A program made the translations under genes and the position numbers. Below, piece by piece: positions 8,207 through 17,600 of a stretch of 64,000 nt of DNA. The stretch is taken from contig NZ_CAJXYK010000003.1 of NCBI RefSeq assembly GCF_913063425.1, positions 1 through 64,000 of the forward strand, given 5' to 3'. The number at the start of each line of letters is the position of its first letter. Position 1 is the first letter of the stretch. Below the pieces are notes generated by a model that made no database searches, was not told the DNA's origin, and saw nothing but the letters and a program-made list of their open reading frames with translations. The stretch comes from an uncultured Thiohalocapsa sp. Its GTDB lineage: Bacteria > Pseudomonadota > Gammaproteobacteria > Chromatiales > Chromatiaceae.

Positions 8207-9145
8207 ATGCACAAGACCCAATGCCGTGCGTCGGCGGCGGTGGCACTGCACGCATCCGCAGCGGCGACGCTTGCACTGGCGCTCATGGCCGTGCTGTCCG
8301 GCGCCGCCGGGGCCCAGGAGATCGCCGGCGCGGTTGCCTCCGTGCAGCCCCAGGTCACCAGCAGCATCGCCGGCGCCCCTGCGCAGGACCTCGCGCGGGG
8401 CGCCCGATTGGTGCAGGGTCAATCCATCCTGACCGGCGCCGACGGCAGGACCCATCTGCTCTTTGTCGACAATACGGGGACCACGCTCGGGCCGAGCTCC
8501 AGGCTCGACATCACGCGCTGGACCTACAGCCCGGTCCGGCGCGCCGGTGAGCTCAGGCTGCGGTTGCTCGGGATCATGCAGCTCGTCGGCGGCGACATCA
8601 CCGAGGCCGACGCCGGCCGCCTGCTGGTGGACACCCCGCTCGGCACGGTGGAAGGCACGGGCGCCATTATCCTGGTCGACAGCCGCGACGCTGCACAGGA
8701 CAGTGTCGCCTGCCTGATCTTCGGCAAGACGCTCCGGGGGACACACAGCCGCTCGGGCGCACGCGCGGAAGTGACCGCAAACGAGCAGTGTCTGCGCTTC
8801 ACACCGGATGGCCGCATCGAAGACTTTCCGCTGCTGCAGGAACGGGCCTGGCTCGACCGGACCCTCACCAGCCTCGCGGGCACCGACCGTGGTCCGACCC
8901 CGGCCTGGCGGGGCCTGCCGCAAACGGCTAGCAGCCTGCCGCTGGTTGCGGACATGCATGCGGTCCTGACCGCCATCGAGACGCAGAACTTCCTGGACGA
9001 CCAGACCGTTGCATCGGACGCGGCGGTGGACAGCCGCAACCGCCAGGACACCCTGCGCACGCTGGAGGACGGCGACGCGCGCGTCATCGGGCCCGGCGTC
9101 GATCTGCCGCCTGGGGGCGAGTGCCGCGTGGTGTGTGGCCCTTAG
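8207..9145 (+). CDS. FecR-domain periplasmic protein
   Basis: This 312-residue protein has an N-terminal signal sequence ending near residue 36 (GAAGAQ) and a FecR domain at about residues 40-190. The domain is seen in LARGARLVQGQSILTGADGRTHLLFVDNTGTTLGPSSRL and VDTPLGTVEGTGAIILV-type strands (each part of the normal FecR sandwich). Such stand-alone FecR proteins are usually exported and are thought to bind cell-wall or surface ligands. The stop-to-start gap to the barrel gene is only 13 bases, and the TIR-STAND gene begins 175 bases after its end in the same direction, so the three probably form one locus. Confidence 0.8.
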   Translation: MHKTQCRASAAVALHASAAATLALALMAVLSGAAGAQEIAGAVASVQPQVTSSIAGAPAQDLARGARLVQGQSILTGADGRTHLLFVDNTGTTLGPSSRLDITRWTYSPVRRAGELRLRLLGIMQLVGGDITEADAGRLLVDTPLGTVEGTGAIILVDSRDAAQDSVACLIFGKTLRGTHSRSGARAEVTANEQCLRFTPDGRIEDFPLLQERAWLDRTLTSLAGTDRGPTPAWRGLPQTASSLPLVADMHAVLTAIETQNFLDDQTVASDAAVDSRNRQDTLRTLEDGDARVIGPGVDLPPGGECRVVCGP

Positions 9146-9320
9146 CCGCGCGGGTCGCCCGCACGCAGGGACTGCATGAGCCGCGCCGGACGGGTGAGAC
9201 GGCGCGGCAACTGCATCCGTGCCCCCCGCCGCGCCCGTCACAGCACGCGCCACCTGCGCCACCTGCGCCACCCAGGCGCACCCAGCGACCCTGCGGGACC
9301 CGAGCAGCGAGCCGCCGACC

Positions 9321-10706
9321 ATGGCAGCGCAGCACAGCACGGCCTTTCTGAGCTATGCCGGCGCCGATGCCGAGACGGCGGCCATGGTGGTCGCCGGCCT
9401 GTTGGAGGCCGGCGTCAGCGTCTGGTGGGACCGCGGGCGCATCGACTGGGGCGGCAACTGGATCGACGAGCTGCAACAGGGGCTCACCCAGGCCGCGGCC
9501 TATCTCATTCTCGTCGGCAGGAGCGGCATCCGGCGCTGGGTCAAGCTGGAGCTGGACGTCGCGCTGAAGCGCCATGTCGATGACGGCCTGCCCATCTTCA
9601 CCCTCCTCCTGCCCGGCGTGCGCCCGGAGGATCTGCCACCCTTCCTCGCCACGGTGCAGGCCCGTGCCATCCCGCTCGATCCGTCGGCGGCGGACTTCAC
9701 AGCCCTGGCGCAGGCCCTGCAGCGACCGCGGCCGCCTGCCCCAGCCGTCCCCGCGCAGACCACGGAACGGGAGCCCTTCCCCGGCCTGGAGGCCTATCAG
9801 CGCGCGGATGCCCCCTTCTTCTTCGGCCGCGAGCTCGAGACCCTGCAGGCACTCAAGCTCTTTGGCCCGACCCCCGGCGGCGGCTACAACCGCTGGCTGC
9901 AGGTGGAAGGCGGCAGTGGCACAGGGAAATCGTCCCTGGTGCGCGCGGGGCTGCTCCCCGCCATCAGCGGCGGCTGGCTCGGGGAGGACGAGGGTCGCCG
10001 GCCGAACCTGCACTGGGATATCGCCGTGCCCATGCGGCCCGGCACCCAGCCGCTGCTCAACCTGGCGACCACGCTGGCAGAGCCCCTCGGCGTCGATGTC
10101 CAGACCCTGGATCGCGCCTTTCGGGACAGCACGGATGACGCCGGCCGTGCGCTCCTGCTCGCGCTGCGCGACCGGCGCCGTGTGCCGCCGGACCACGACG
10201 TCGTGCTGGTGGTGGATCAGTTCGAGGAGCTCTTCACCCTGGTCCGGGACCCGGACCTGCGCACGCGCTTCGATGCGCTGCTCGGCAACGCCCTGGCAGA
10301 TCTCGACGGCCCCCTGCACCTCATCACCACCATCCGCACGGACTTCCTGCATCGGCTGTGCGAGCTGCCCCAGCTGCGCCGCATGCTCGCCGAGAGCAGC
10401 ATGGGCCGCTACCTGCTGCTGCCCATCGATGCCCGGGGGCTGACCGTCGTCGTCGGGAGCGCGGTCCGCGCCGCGGGCCTGCGCTGGAGCGACGAGGAGC
10501 TCCCGCAGGAGATCGTCGCCGAGGCCGCGGACGAGCCCGGTGCCTTGCCGCTGGTGGCCAACCTGCTCCGGCTCATGTGGCAGCGGCGCAGCCCCGAGGG
10601 CGTGCTGAGCAGGCACCTGTACACCGAGCTCGGCGGCGTCGGCGGGGCACTGGCCACGAGCGCCGACCGCCTGCTGACGACCCTGGGGCCTGCGGACGGC
10701 GAGTAG
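9321..10706 (+). CDS. TIR-STAND NTPase, N-terminal half of an interrupted gene
   Basis: This 461-residue product begins with a TIR domain (residues about 5-95: STAFLSYAGADAET, VWWDRGRIDWG, and a W-x-x-x-E-L element that carries the NADase glutamate position). An nSTAND1-type ATPase follows from about residue 155 (PFPGLEAYQ, FFFGRELE), with Walker A GGSGTGKSS and Walker B VLVVDQFEELF. TIR-STAND proteins are immune-type sensors that signal through NAD cleavage or nucleotide products. The frame stops at TAG 10704-10706, but the same frame then continues the ATPase domain for another 509 codons. The piece therefore lacks the end of its STAND module and looks truncated by a nonsense change. Confidence 0.8.
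   Translation: MAAQHSTAFLSYAGADAETAAMVVAGLLEAGVSVWWDRGRIDWGGNWIDELQQGLTQAAAYLILVGRSGIRRWVKLELDVALKRHVDDGLPIFTLLLPGVRPEDLPPFLATVQARAIPLDPSAADFTALAQALQRPRPPAPAVPAQTTEREPFPGLEAYQRADAPFFFGRELETLQALKLFGPTPGGGYNRWLQVEGGSGTGKSSLVRAGLLPAISGGWLGEDEGRRPNLHWDIAVPMRPGTQPLLNLATTLAEPLGVDVQTLDRAFRDSTDDAGRALLLALRDRRRVPPDHDVVLVVDQFEELFTLVRDPDLRTRFDALLGNALADLDGPLHLITTIRTDFLHRLCELPQLRRMLAESSMGRYLLLPIDARGLTVVVGSAVRAAGLRWSDEELPQEIVAEAADEPGALPLVANLLRLMWQRRSPEGVLSRHLYTELGGVGGALATSADRLLTTLGPADGE
10704..10706 (+). other. In-frame amber codon splitting the TIR-STAND-FGE gene
   Basis: The frame from 9321 reads ...PADGE, then TAG, then RARCLLLALVEPIPHG, and stays open to 12236. Both sides belong to one STAND-type domain. 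A single C-to-T change from CAG (Gln) or G-to-T from GAG would create it, so it may be a recent nonsense mutation or a sequencing error. Confidence 0.75.
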
Positions 10707-10733
10707 CGCGCCCGCTGCCTGCTGCTGGCCCTG

Positions 10734-12236
10734 GTGGAGCCCATCCCGCACGGGCAGGCGGTGCGGCGGACCATCAGCAAGGCGGCGGCACTGCGCGCCG
10801 CGCGGGGCGGCCCTGCGGCCGAGCAGGTGCTCTACCGGCTCGCCGGCGGACGCGCCGCGGGCACACCGGAGCAGGCCTGGGCAGCGCCGCGGCTGATCAG
10901 CCTCTCGACGCACGCGAGCGAGGGCGCACCGGCGGCGGCCGAGGGCGCCAAGTCGGCCTCGGACAACGAGGATAGGGTCGCCCCGCCGCGCGCCGCGAGG
11001 CCCGAAGCAGCCACATCGGCGCCGGCGGACGCCAGCACGCCAGCGGCGCATGACGATCAGGTGTGCGTGGACCTGGCCCACGAGGCGCTGCTGCGCAGCG
11101 ACCGCAACGGCAACCCCTACTGGGCGAAGCTCAGCACCTGGGTGGAGGCCGCCCGCAAGGAGCTGGAGCTGCGCCAGCTCCTGGAACGCCTGGCGTCCGG
11201 CTTCGGCGCCGGTCAGACGGGGCTCGCCCGCGGCCGCGAGCTGCGGGCCTTTCGCACGCTGCTGAAAGGCTGTGCGGCACTGAGCCCGTGCGCAGAGCGC
11301 TACCTGCGGCTCAGCATGCGCATGGCCCGGATGCGTCTTCTGGGTGCGCTGAGCGGCCTCGCGGTGCTCCTGGTCGGCGCCGGCATCCTGGCAACCTTCG
11401 CCCTTTGGATCGAGCGCACGCAGATGCGCCCGGCGATGGCCCTGTACGTGCTGGCGGGCAAGGCAGGCTGGATCCTCAAACAGCCCGAGATGATCGATTT
11501 GCGACCGGGTGAGCCGCCCCATCCGCAGTCCTTCTGGATGGGCAGCGTCCCCGGCGACCCGGTTGCCGCAGCCAATGAGCAGCCCCGGCATCGGGTCAGC
11601 CTGGCCCGGCCGTTCGCCATCGGCCGCTATGAGGTCACCTTCGACGAGTACGAGCTGTTCGCCCGTCTCACCGGCCGGCCGGTGCCGCCCGACGAGGGCT
11701 GGGGCCGGGAGCGGCGCCCCATCATCAATGTCTCCTGGGACGACGCCGCCGCCTACGCGCATTGGCTCGCCGAAAGCACGGGCGAGCCCTACCGGCTGCC
11801 CACCGAGGCGGAGTGGGAGTACGCGGCGCGGGGCGGCACCACCGGCCGCCATTGGTGGTGCAAAGACACCGAGCCCAACTGCGCCGTGACAGCGGATGTG
11901 GCGAACTGTGCCGGCTGCACCACGACGCTGGACATCGACGGCTTCGCCGTCAGGACCATCCCCGTCGGCTCGCTTAAGCCAAACCCCTTCGGCCTGTACG
12001 ACACCGCGGGCAACGTCTTCGAATGGGTGCTGGATTGTTGGCATCCTGACTACGCGGGCGCACCATTGGACGGCGGCGCATGGCAGGATGAAGACAACGG
12101 CGACTGCCACAGCCGGATCGTCCGTGGCGGCTCCTACAACTTCGAGCCCCGCGACCTGCGGGTGTCGCAGCGGGTGCCGCTCTCGCACCACTATTTCCGC
12201 GAGTTCTTCGGGTTCCGCCTGGCCCGGGACCTGTGA
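10734..12236 (+). CDS. STAND C-terminal part, transmembrane helix and formylglycine-generating-enzyme-like (SUMF1/FGE) domain
   Basis: The first usable start is GTG 10734, but the frame is continuous with the upstream TIR-STAND piece apart from one TAG, so this is probably the C-terminal half of the same gene. It contains the end of the STAND helical region (VCVDLAHEALLR), an Ala/Pro-rich loop, one transmembrane helix (LLGALSGLAVLLVGAGILA) and a full FGE-sulfatase domain. That domain shows SFWMGSVPGD, NEQPRHRVSLARPFAIGRYEVT, LPTEAEWEYAARGG, GNVFEWVLD and RIVRGGSYNF. Such C-terminal domains in STAND proteins often act as sensors or ligand-binding modules rather than true FGE enzymes. Expression as a separate protein would need its own start signal; I see no strong ribosome site. 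Confidence 0.75.
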   Translation: MEPIPHGQAVRRTISKAAALRAARGGPAAEQVLYRLAGGRAAGTPEQAWAAPRLISLSTHASEGAPAAAEGAKSASDNEDRVAPPRAARPEAATSAPADASTPAAHDDQVCVDLAHEALLRSDRNGNPYWAKLSTWVEAARKELELRQLLERLASGFGAGQTGLARGRELRAFRTLLKGCAALSPCAERYLRLSMRMARMRLLGALSGLAVLLVGAGILATFALWIERTQMRPAMALYVLAGKAGWILKQPEMIDLRPGEPPHPQSFWMGSVPGDPVAAANEQPRHRVSLARPFAIGRYEVTFDEYELFARLTGRPVPPDEGWGRERRPIINVSWDDAAAYAHWLAESTGEPYRLPTEAEWEYAARGGTTGRHWWCKDTEPNCAVTADVANCAGCTTTLDIDGFAVRTIPVGSLKPNPFGLYDTAGNVFEWVLDCWHPDYAGAPLDGGAWQDEDNGDCHSRIVRGGSYNFEPRDLRVSQRVPLSHHYFREFFGFRLARDL

Positions 12237-12659
12237 CTGCCCCTCGGCACCACCGCGGCACGCGGTAGTCTCCGGCAGGGCTGGGCCACACCCGACCACG
12301 TCATAGCCATCGCCCGCTGGACCAGCTTCCGGCTGCAGGCCCACCTGCTGGACGATCCGCGCGCACAGCGCTGGCTTTACACGATGGGCGGCGCCTTCGG
12401 CGCCATCGTCGATGTACAGACGGAGTGCGCCGCCGGCCCCGGCGGAGCCCTCTGCACAGACCCCCCCCACCGGCGGCCGGCCCGGGCAACCGCAGCGCCG
12501 TCCGGGGCGACCGCGCGTCACCCGAGCGCCCCCGGGCAGTCGCACGGCGCCCTGCGCAGCCGGCCCCGCCGCGCTGCGGGCCTATACTCGAAACAGACCT
12601 GAAACGCTTGGCTGCCGCCGCCGTACCGCACTGCCGCCCGGCGGCGGCGGGGGACAGTC
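12237..12659 (+). other. 423-bp intergenic region
   Basis: I see no gene here that I can support. The plus-strand frame from about 12298 (WTSFRLQAHLLDDPRAQRW) looks slightly protein-like but has no start and no recognisable domain; it could be a decayed gene end. Confidence 0.4.
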
Positions 12660-14645
12660 GTGAACGCATCTGTGCCCGATCACGCTCCAATCACCAGCAA
12701 GCACGGGACCCCCGCTGCTGCGGTACCGGCATCCGGCGGTGCCTTGCCGCAGAGCCAGGGGCAGTCCGCAGCAGGGCCGATCCCGGCCGCCGGCGCACGC
12801 ACCCTTGCGGGGCTCTTCGCGCAGCGTGTGGACCGCACGCCCCGCGCTGTGGCCTACCGCGACTTCGCTGACGGGGCCTGGCGCGCCCACAGCTGGACCG
12901 ACATAGCCCGCACCGTCTCACGCTGGCGCGCGGGCCTCGCGGGCGAGGGCCTGACACCCGGCGAGCGCGTGGCCCTGAGTCTGCCGAATGGTATCGACTG
13001 GGTCTGCTTCGACCAGGCGGCCCTGGCGCTGGGCCTGGTGACGGTGCCCCTCTACACCACCGACAGCCCGGGCAACATGGCGCACATCCTCGCCGACTCC
13101 GGCGCGCGGCTGCTGCTGCTGGACAGCGATGCCCAGTGGCAGGCGCTGCTGGAGCACGGCACGCCGCTGCCGGCGCTCAAGCGCGTGCTCTGCCGCAGCC
13201 GCACCGGTGCCTGCAACGAGGCCCGCGTGTGCAGCATGCAGGACTGGTTGCCCGGGCGCAGCGACGGCGACGCCGCACCCTACGCCGCCACCGCCGTGGA
13301 CGCCGCGGACGGGCCCGTCGAGCACGCCGACGCCGACCCCGACGCCACGGCCACACTGGTCTACACCTCCGGCACCACCGGCCCGCCCAAGGGCGTGATG
13401 CTCTCCCACCGCAATATCCTGAGCAACGCCGAGGCCATCCTGGTGCGTATCCCGGCGCGGCCCGATGACGTCTTTCTGTCCTTCCTGCCGCTGGCACACG
13501 CCTTCGAGCGCACCGTGGGCTACTACCTGCCCATGATGGCGGGCTGCACCGTGGCCTATGCCCGCTCCATCGAGCAGCTGCGCGAGGACCTGCTGACCAT
13601 CCGCCCGACGGTGCTGCTGTCGGTGCCGCGGGTGTACGACAAGATCTACTTCGCCCTCCAGGAGAAGCTCGGGCGCGTTGGCCTGAAGCGCCTGCTGTTC
13701 GAAGCCACCCTGGCCATCGGCTGGCGGCGCTTCGCCGCCGCGCAGGGGCGCCGGGCGCCGCCGGGTCCGCTGGCGCGGCTGCTCTGGCCGCTGCTGCGGC
13801 GGCTGGTGGCGGCACCCGTGCTGGAACGCCTCGGCGGGCGGCTGCGGGTGGCGGTGAGCGGCGGCGCACCCTTGTCGGAAACCGTGGCGAAATGCTTCGT
13901 CGCACTCGGCGTGCCGCTCACGGAGGGTTATGGGCTCACCGAGGCGGGCCCGGTGGTGACCAACGTGGAGCTGGAGCGCTTCCGCCCGGGCTGCGTCGGC
14001 CTGCCCATGCCGGGCGTAGAGCTGAAGCTCGGCCCGCAGCAGGAGATCTTTGTCCGCGGTCCGAACGTCACCAAAGGCTACTGGGGCCAGCCGGAGGCCA
14101 CGGCAGCGGCCATCGACGCCGACGGCTGGCTGCATACCGGCGACGTCGGCGCCATGGACGCCGACGGCTTCGTGCGCATTCGCGGGCGGCTCAAGGAGAT
14201 CATCGTCACCTCCACCGGCGAGAAGGTGCCGCCCACGGACATGGAGACGGCGCTCACCATGGAGCCGCTGTTCGACCAGGCCATGGTGGTGGGCGAAGGC
14301 CGCCCGTATCTGACGGCCGTACTGGTGCTCGCCGAGCAGCCATGGCGGCAGCTCGCGGACAAGCTGGGGCACGACGCCGAGGACCCCGCCGCGCTGACCG
14401 ACCCCTTCGTGCTCGCCGCCGCACAGGACAAGGTGGACCACCGGCTGCGGGACTTCCCGCACCACGCCCAGGTGCACGGCCTGCACCTGACCCGTACCCC
14501 CTGGACCATCGACAACGGCCTGATCACGCCCACCATGAAGCTGAAGCGCGATGCGCTGATGGCGAGGTTCGCGCCGGCCCTGGACGCACTCTACCGGCGG
14601 CCACCGCCGCAGCGCGGCCGCGAGCCCCTCCGGCCCAGCCACTGA
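12660..14645 (+). CDS. AMP-dependent long-chain acyl-CoA synthetase
   Basis: This 661-residue adenylate-forming enzyme would activate fatty acids with ATP and CoA. The P-loop-like motif VYTSGTTGPPKGVM lies at about residues 236-249, with SFLPLAHAFERTVGYY after it, the YGLTEAGP A5 motif, WLHTGDVGAMD A7 and the RLKEIIVTSTGEKVPP A8 hinge. The NGLITPTMKLKR end carries the catalytic lysine position. It is of the FadD15-like type with a large linker domain. Start GTG 12660 gives an N-terminal Ala/Pro-rich extension; a later start is possible. Its last base overlaps the first of the next gene (TGATG), so the two are translationally coupled. Confidence 0.87.
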   Translation: MNASVPDHAPITSKHGTPAAAVPASGGALPQSQGQSAAGPIPAAGARTLAGLFAQRVDRTPRAVAYRDFADGAWRAHSWTDIARTVSRWRAGLAGEGLTPGERVALSLPNGIDWVCFDQAALALGLVTVPLYTTDSPGNMAHILADSGARLLLLDSDAQWQALLEHGTPLPALKRVLCRSRTGACNEARVCSMQDWLPGRSDGDAAPYAATAVDAADGPVEHADADPDATATLVYTSGTTGPPKGVMLSHRNILSNAEAILVRIPARPDDVFLSFLPLAHAFERTVGYYLPMMAGCTVAYARSIEQLREDLLTIRPTVLLSVPRVYDKIYFALQEKLGRVGLKRLLFEATLAIGWRRFAAAQGRRAPPGPLARLLWPLLRRLVAAPVLERLGGRLRVAVSGGAPLSETVAKCFVALGVPLTEGYGLTEAGPVVTNVELERFRPGCVGLPMPGVELKLGPQQEIFVRGPNVTKGYWGQPEATAAAIDADGWLHTGDVGAMDADGFVRIRGRLKEIIVTSTGEKVPPTDMETALTMEPLFDQAMVVGEGRPYLTAVLVLAEQPWRQLADKLGHDAEDPAALTDPFVLAAAQDKVDHRLRDFPHHAQVHGLHLTRTPWTIDNGLITPTMKLKRDALMARFAPALDALYRRPPPQRGREPLRPSH

Positions 14646-17593
14646 TGCCGGCACCCACCGAGCCGCAGACAGCGCCGGGCGCTGCCCCGGCAGCGCCGAC
14701 AACGGAGCCGCCGGCAACACCGGCACCGGATGCCGAGCGACTGCTGGACATCCTGCGCGGGCTGGCTCTGGACTCCGGGCTCGACATCGCGCGGGACGCC
14801 GTGAGCCTGGATACCCGCCTGGAGGCGGACCTGGGTCTGGACAGCCTGGGCCGCTCGGAGCTCATCGCCCGGGTCGAGCGCGGTCTGGACCGACGGCTGC
14901 CGGATGAGGCCCTGCTGGTGTCCACACCCCGGGAGCTGCTCGCGTTGCTGCGCCCGGTCGCCGCCGGCCCGGTGCGGGCCGAGGCGCCGCCGCCAACAGC
15001 CAGTGCACCGGCAGCCGCCGCACCAGCCGCAGGAGCGCACGCCGTCCCGGCCGCAGCCGAGACCCTGCCGGAGGTGCTGGCCTGGTACGCCGAGCGCGCG
15101 CCGAGCCAGGTGCACATCCTGCTCTACGGCGACGCGCCGGACCCCGAGCCCATCACCTACGCTGCACTCCGCCAGGGCGCCCTGCGCGTCGCCGGCGGCC
15201 TCACGGCGGCGGGTCTGGAGCCCGGCCAGCGCGTGGCACTGATGCTGCCGACGGGCATGGACTACTTCACCGGCTTCTTCGGCGTGCTGCTCGCGGGCGG
15301 CGTGCCCGTGCCCATCTACCCGCCGGCGCGCCCGGCGCTGCTGGAGGATCATCTGCGCCGGCATGCCGGCATCCTTGCCAACGCCGGCGCCGTGCTGCTG
15401 CTCACCGTGCCGGCGGCGCGCCTGGTGGCACGCCTGCTGCGGGCCTGGGTACCGTCACTGCGGGCGGTGCTGACGCCGGCGGACCTCGCCGCCGCCGCGC
15501 CCCTGCAAGCACCAAGGCTGCGGCAGGCGGATGACATCGCCTTCCTGCAATACACCTCCGGCAGCACCGGGCAGCCGAAGGGCGTGGTGCTGACCCATGC
15601 CGACCTGCTCGCCAACATCCGCGCCATGTGCGAGGCGGTGGCGGCGAGTCCGGACGATGTCTTCGTGAGCTGGCTGCCGCTCTACCACGACATGGGCCTC
15701 ATCGGCGCCTGGCTCGGCAGCCTCTACTTCGGCATCCCGCTGGTGTCCATGTCCCCGCTCGCCTTCCTGGCGCGTCCGCTCAAGTGGCTTGCGGCCATCC
15801 ACCGCCACCGCGGCACCCTGTCCGCGGCGCCCAACTTCGCCTACGAGCTGTGCCTTAAGCGCATCCACGACGATGAGCTGAGGGGCCTGGACCTGAGCTG
15901 CTGGCGCCGGGCCCTGAACGGTGCCGAGCCCGTGAGCCCACAGACGCTGGAGCGCTTCGCCGCGCGCTTCGCCCGCTGCGGGCTCAGGCCCGAGGCGCCG
16001 GCGCCGGTGTACGGCCTCGCCGAGGCCGCCGTCGGCCTCACCTTTCCGCCCGCCAGCCGCGGGCCTGCCATCGACTGCATCGACCGCGAGCGCTTCGCCA
16101 CCACCGGCAGCGCGCTGCCGGTGCCCTGCGACGACCCGGACGCCCAGCGCGTGGTGAGCTGCGGGCGAGCGCTGCCGGGCTATGGGCTGCGCATCGTGGA
16201 TGCGCAGCGCCGCGCACTGCCGGAGCGCCGGGAAGGCCGCGTCTGGTTCCAGGGGCCGTCCGCCACCCAGGGCTATTTCCGCAACCCGGAGGCCACCGCG
16301 CGCCTGATCCAGGTGCAGGACGGCGAGCGCTGGCACGACACGGGCGACCGCGGCTACCTCGCCGACGGCGAGCTGCACCTGACGGGACGGGTCAAGGACA
16401 TGATCATCCGCGGCGGGCGCAACCTCTACCCCTACGAGCTGGAGCAGGCCATCGGCGAGCTGCCCGGCGTGCGCAAGGGCTGCGTCGTCGCCTTCGCCGC
16501 GCCGGACCCGCAGCGCGGCAGCGAGCGGCTGGTGCTGGTGGCCGAGACCCGCGAGCGCGACCCCGCCCGGCGCAAGACCCTGGCGCGACGCGTGCGCGAG
16601 CGCGCCACCGAGGTGCTCGGCCTGCCGCCGGAGGAGATCCTGCTGGCGCCGCCGCGGGCCATCCCCAAGACCTCCAGCGGCAAGCTCCGCCGCGGCAGCG
16701 CCCGGGAGCGCTGGGCCGCAGGCAAGCTCACGGCGGGCGCCCCCAAGCCCGCCTGGCAGCTGCTGCGCGTGGGTGCCGCCGGGCTCGGCCACCTGGCGCA
16801 GCGGTCCCTGCGGCGGTTGCCGGCCCTCGCCTTCGCCGGCTGGGCCTGGCTGCTGTTCGCGCTGCTGGCGCCGCCCTGCTGGCTCGGCATGGTGGCGGCA
16901 CCGCGACTGCGGCTGCGCTGGTGGTTTGCCCGCACCGGCGTGGGCCTGCTGCGGCGGCTCTGCCTTGTGCCGCTCAAGGTCCAGGGCCGCGCGCACATCC
17001 CGCCCCCGGGCCGGCCCTTCGTGCTGGTGTCCAACCACCAGAGCTATCTGGACGTGGGCCTGCTGATCCAGGCCGTCGATCCGGTGCGCTGGCCCGTGGT
17101 CTTCATCGCCGCCGAGCGCCTGCGCAGCAACAGCTTCATCCGCTGGCCCATGCAGCGGCTGGACAGCCTCTTCGTGGATCGCTTCGACCTGCTGCGCGGG
17201 GCCGAGGACATGCGCCGCTTCCGCACGACACTGGCTGCCGGCCGCCCGCTCGGCTTCTTCCCGGAAGGCACCTTCCGCCGCCAGCCCGGGCTGCTGCCCT
17301 TACGCATGGGCGCCTTCATCGCCGCCGCCGGCACCGGCGTGCCCGTGCTGCCCGTGGCCATCCGCGGCAGCCGGGAGCTCTACCCCGGCGAGACCTTCTT
17401 CCCGCACTGGGGACGGGTCGCCATCAGCATCGGCGCGCCGCTCGAGCCCACCGGCGACGACTGGCAGGCGGCGGTACAACTGCGCGATGCGGCGCGGGAC
17501 TTCATCGGCGGGCATTGCGGCGAGGGGACGGCGCTCCGACACCTTGCCGCCGGCCCTCAGCCCAGGCTCGACGATTCACCCGCGGGCCACTGA
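14645..17593 (+). CDS. Acyl carrier protein - fatty acyl-AMP ligase - PlsC acyltransferase fusion
   Basis: This 982-residue protein has three catalytic parts in order. Residues about 30-105 form an acyl carrier domain with the phosphopantetheine serine S67 in LGLDSLGRSEL. Residues about 140-690 are an adenylating FAAL-type domain: YTSGSTGQPKGV, WLPLYHDMGLIGAW, YGLAEAAVGL, RVKDMIIRGGRNLYPYELE, and KTSSGKLRR with the C-terminal lysine. After a hydrophobic stretch (WAWLLFALLAPPCWLGMVA), residues about 775-960 are a PlsC/LPLAT acyltransferase with the catalytic NHQSYLD (H-x4-D) and FPEGTFRR. The fusion suggests one enzyme that activates a fatty acid, holds it on its own ACP and transfers it to a lysolipid or other alcohol at the membrane. 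It overlaps the acyl-CoA synthetase start-to-stop. Confidence 0.88.
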   Translation: MPAPTEPQTAPGAAPAAPTTEPPATPAPDAERLLDILRGLALDSGLDIARDAVSLDTRLEADLGLDSLGRSELIARVERGLDRRLPDEALLVSTPRELLALLRPVAAGPVRAEAPPPTASAPAAAAPAAGAHAVPAAAETLPEVLAWYAERAPSQVHILLYGDAPDPEPITYAALRQGALRVAGGLTAAGLEPGQRVALMLPTGMDYFTGFFGVLLAGGVPVPIYPPARPALLEDHLRRHAGILANAGAVLLLTVPAARLVARLLRAWVPSLRAVLTPADLAAAAPLQAPRLRQADDIAFLQYTSGSTGQPKGVVLTHADLLANIRAMCEAVAASPDDVFVSWLPLYHDMGLIGAWLGSLYFGIPLVSMSPLAFLARPLKWLAAIHRHRGTLSAAPNFAYELCLKRIHDDELRGLDLSCWRRALNGAEPVSPQTLERFAARFARCGLRPEAPAPVYGLAEAAVGLTFPPASRGPAIDCIDRERFATTGSALPVPCDDPDAQRVVSCGRALPGYGLRIVDAQRRALPERREGRVWFQGPSATQGYFRNPEATARLIQVQDGERWHDTGDRGYLADGELHLTGRVKDMIIRGGRNLYPYELEQAIGELPGVRKGCVVAFAAPDPQRGSERLVLVAETRERDPARRKTLARRVRERATEVLGLPPEEILLAPPRAIPKTSSGKLRRGSARERWAAGKLTAGAPKPAWQLLRVGAAGLGHLAQRSLRRLPALAFAGWAWLLFALLAPPCWLGMVAAPRLRLRWWFARTGVGLLRRLCLVPLKVQGRAHIPPPGRPFVLVSNHQSYLDVGLLIQAVDPVRWPVVFIAAERLRSNSFIRWPMQRLDSLFVDRFDLLRGAEDMRRFRTTLAAGRPLGFFPEGTFRRQPGLLPLRMGAFIAAAGTGVPVLPVAIRGSRELYPGETFFPHWGRVAISIGAPLEPTGDDWQAAVQLRDAARDFIGGHCGEGTALRHLAAGPQPRLDDSPAGH

Positions 17594-17600
17594 GCGACGG

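Noticed and set aside
10704-10706. Reading the amber codon as pyrrolysine or another recoded residue
   Set aside because: No pylT/pylS or stem-loop is visible and nothing in the protein context calls for a special residue; a nonsense change is simpler.
9084-12545. A very long open frame on the minus strand opposite the TIR-STAND-FGE gene
   Set aside because: It is antisense to clear domains and has no recognisable protein features; such frames are common in GC-rich coding DNA because stop codons are rare on the complementary strand.
12298-12602. A possible protein-coding gene after the FGE domain
   Set aside because: No start codon with a ribosome site, no known domain, and it ends in low-complexity Pro/Arg/Ala sequence.
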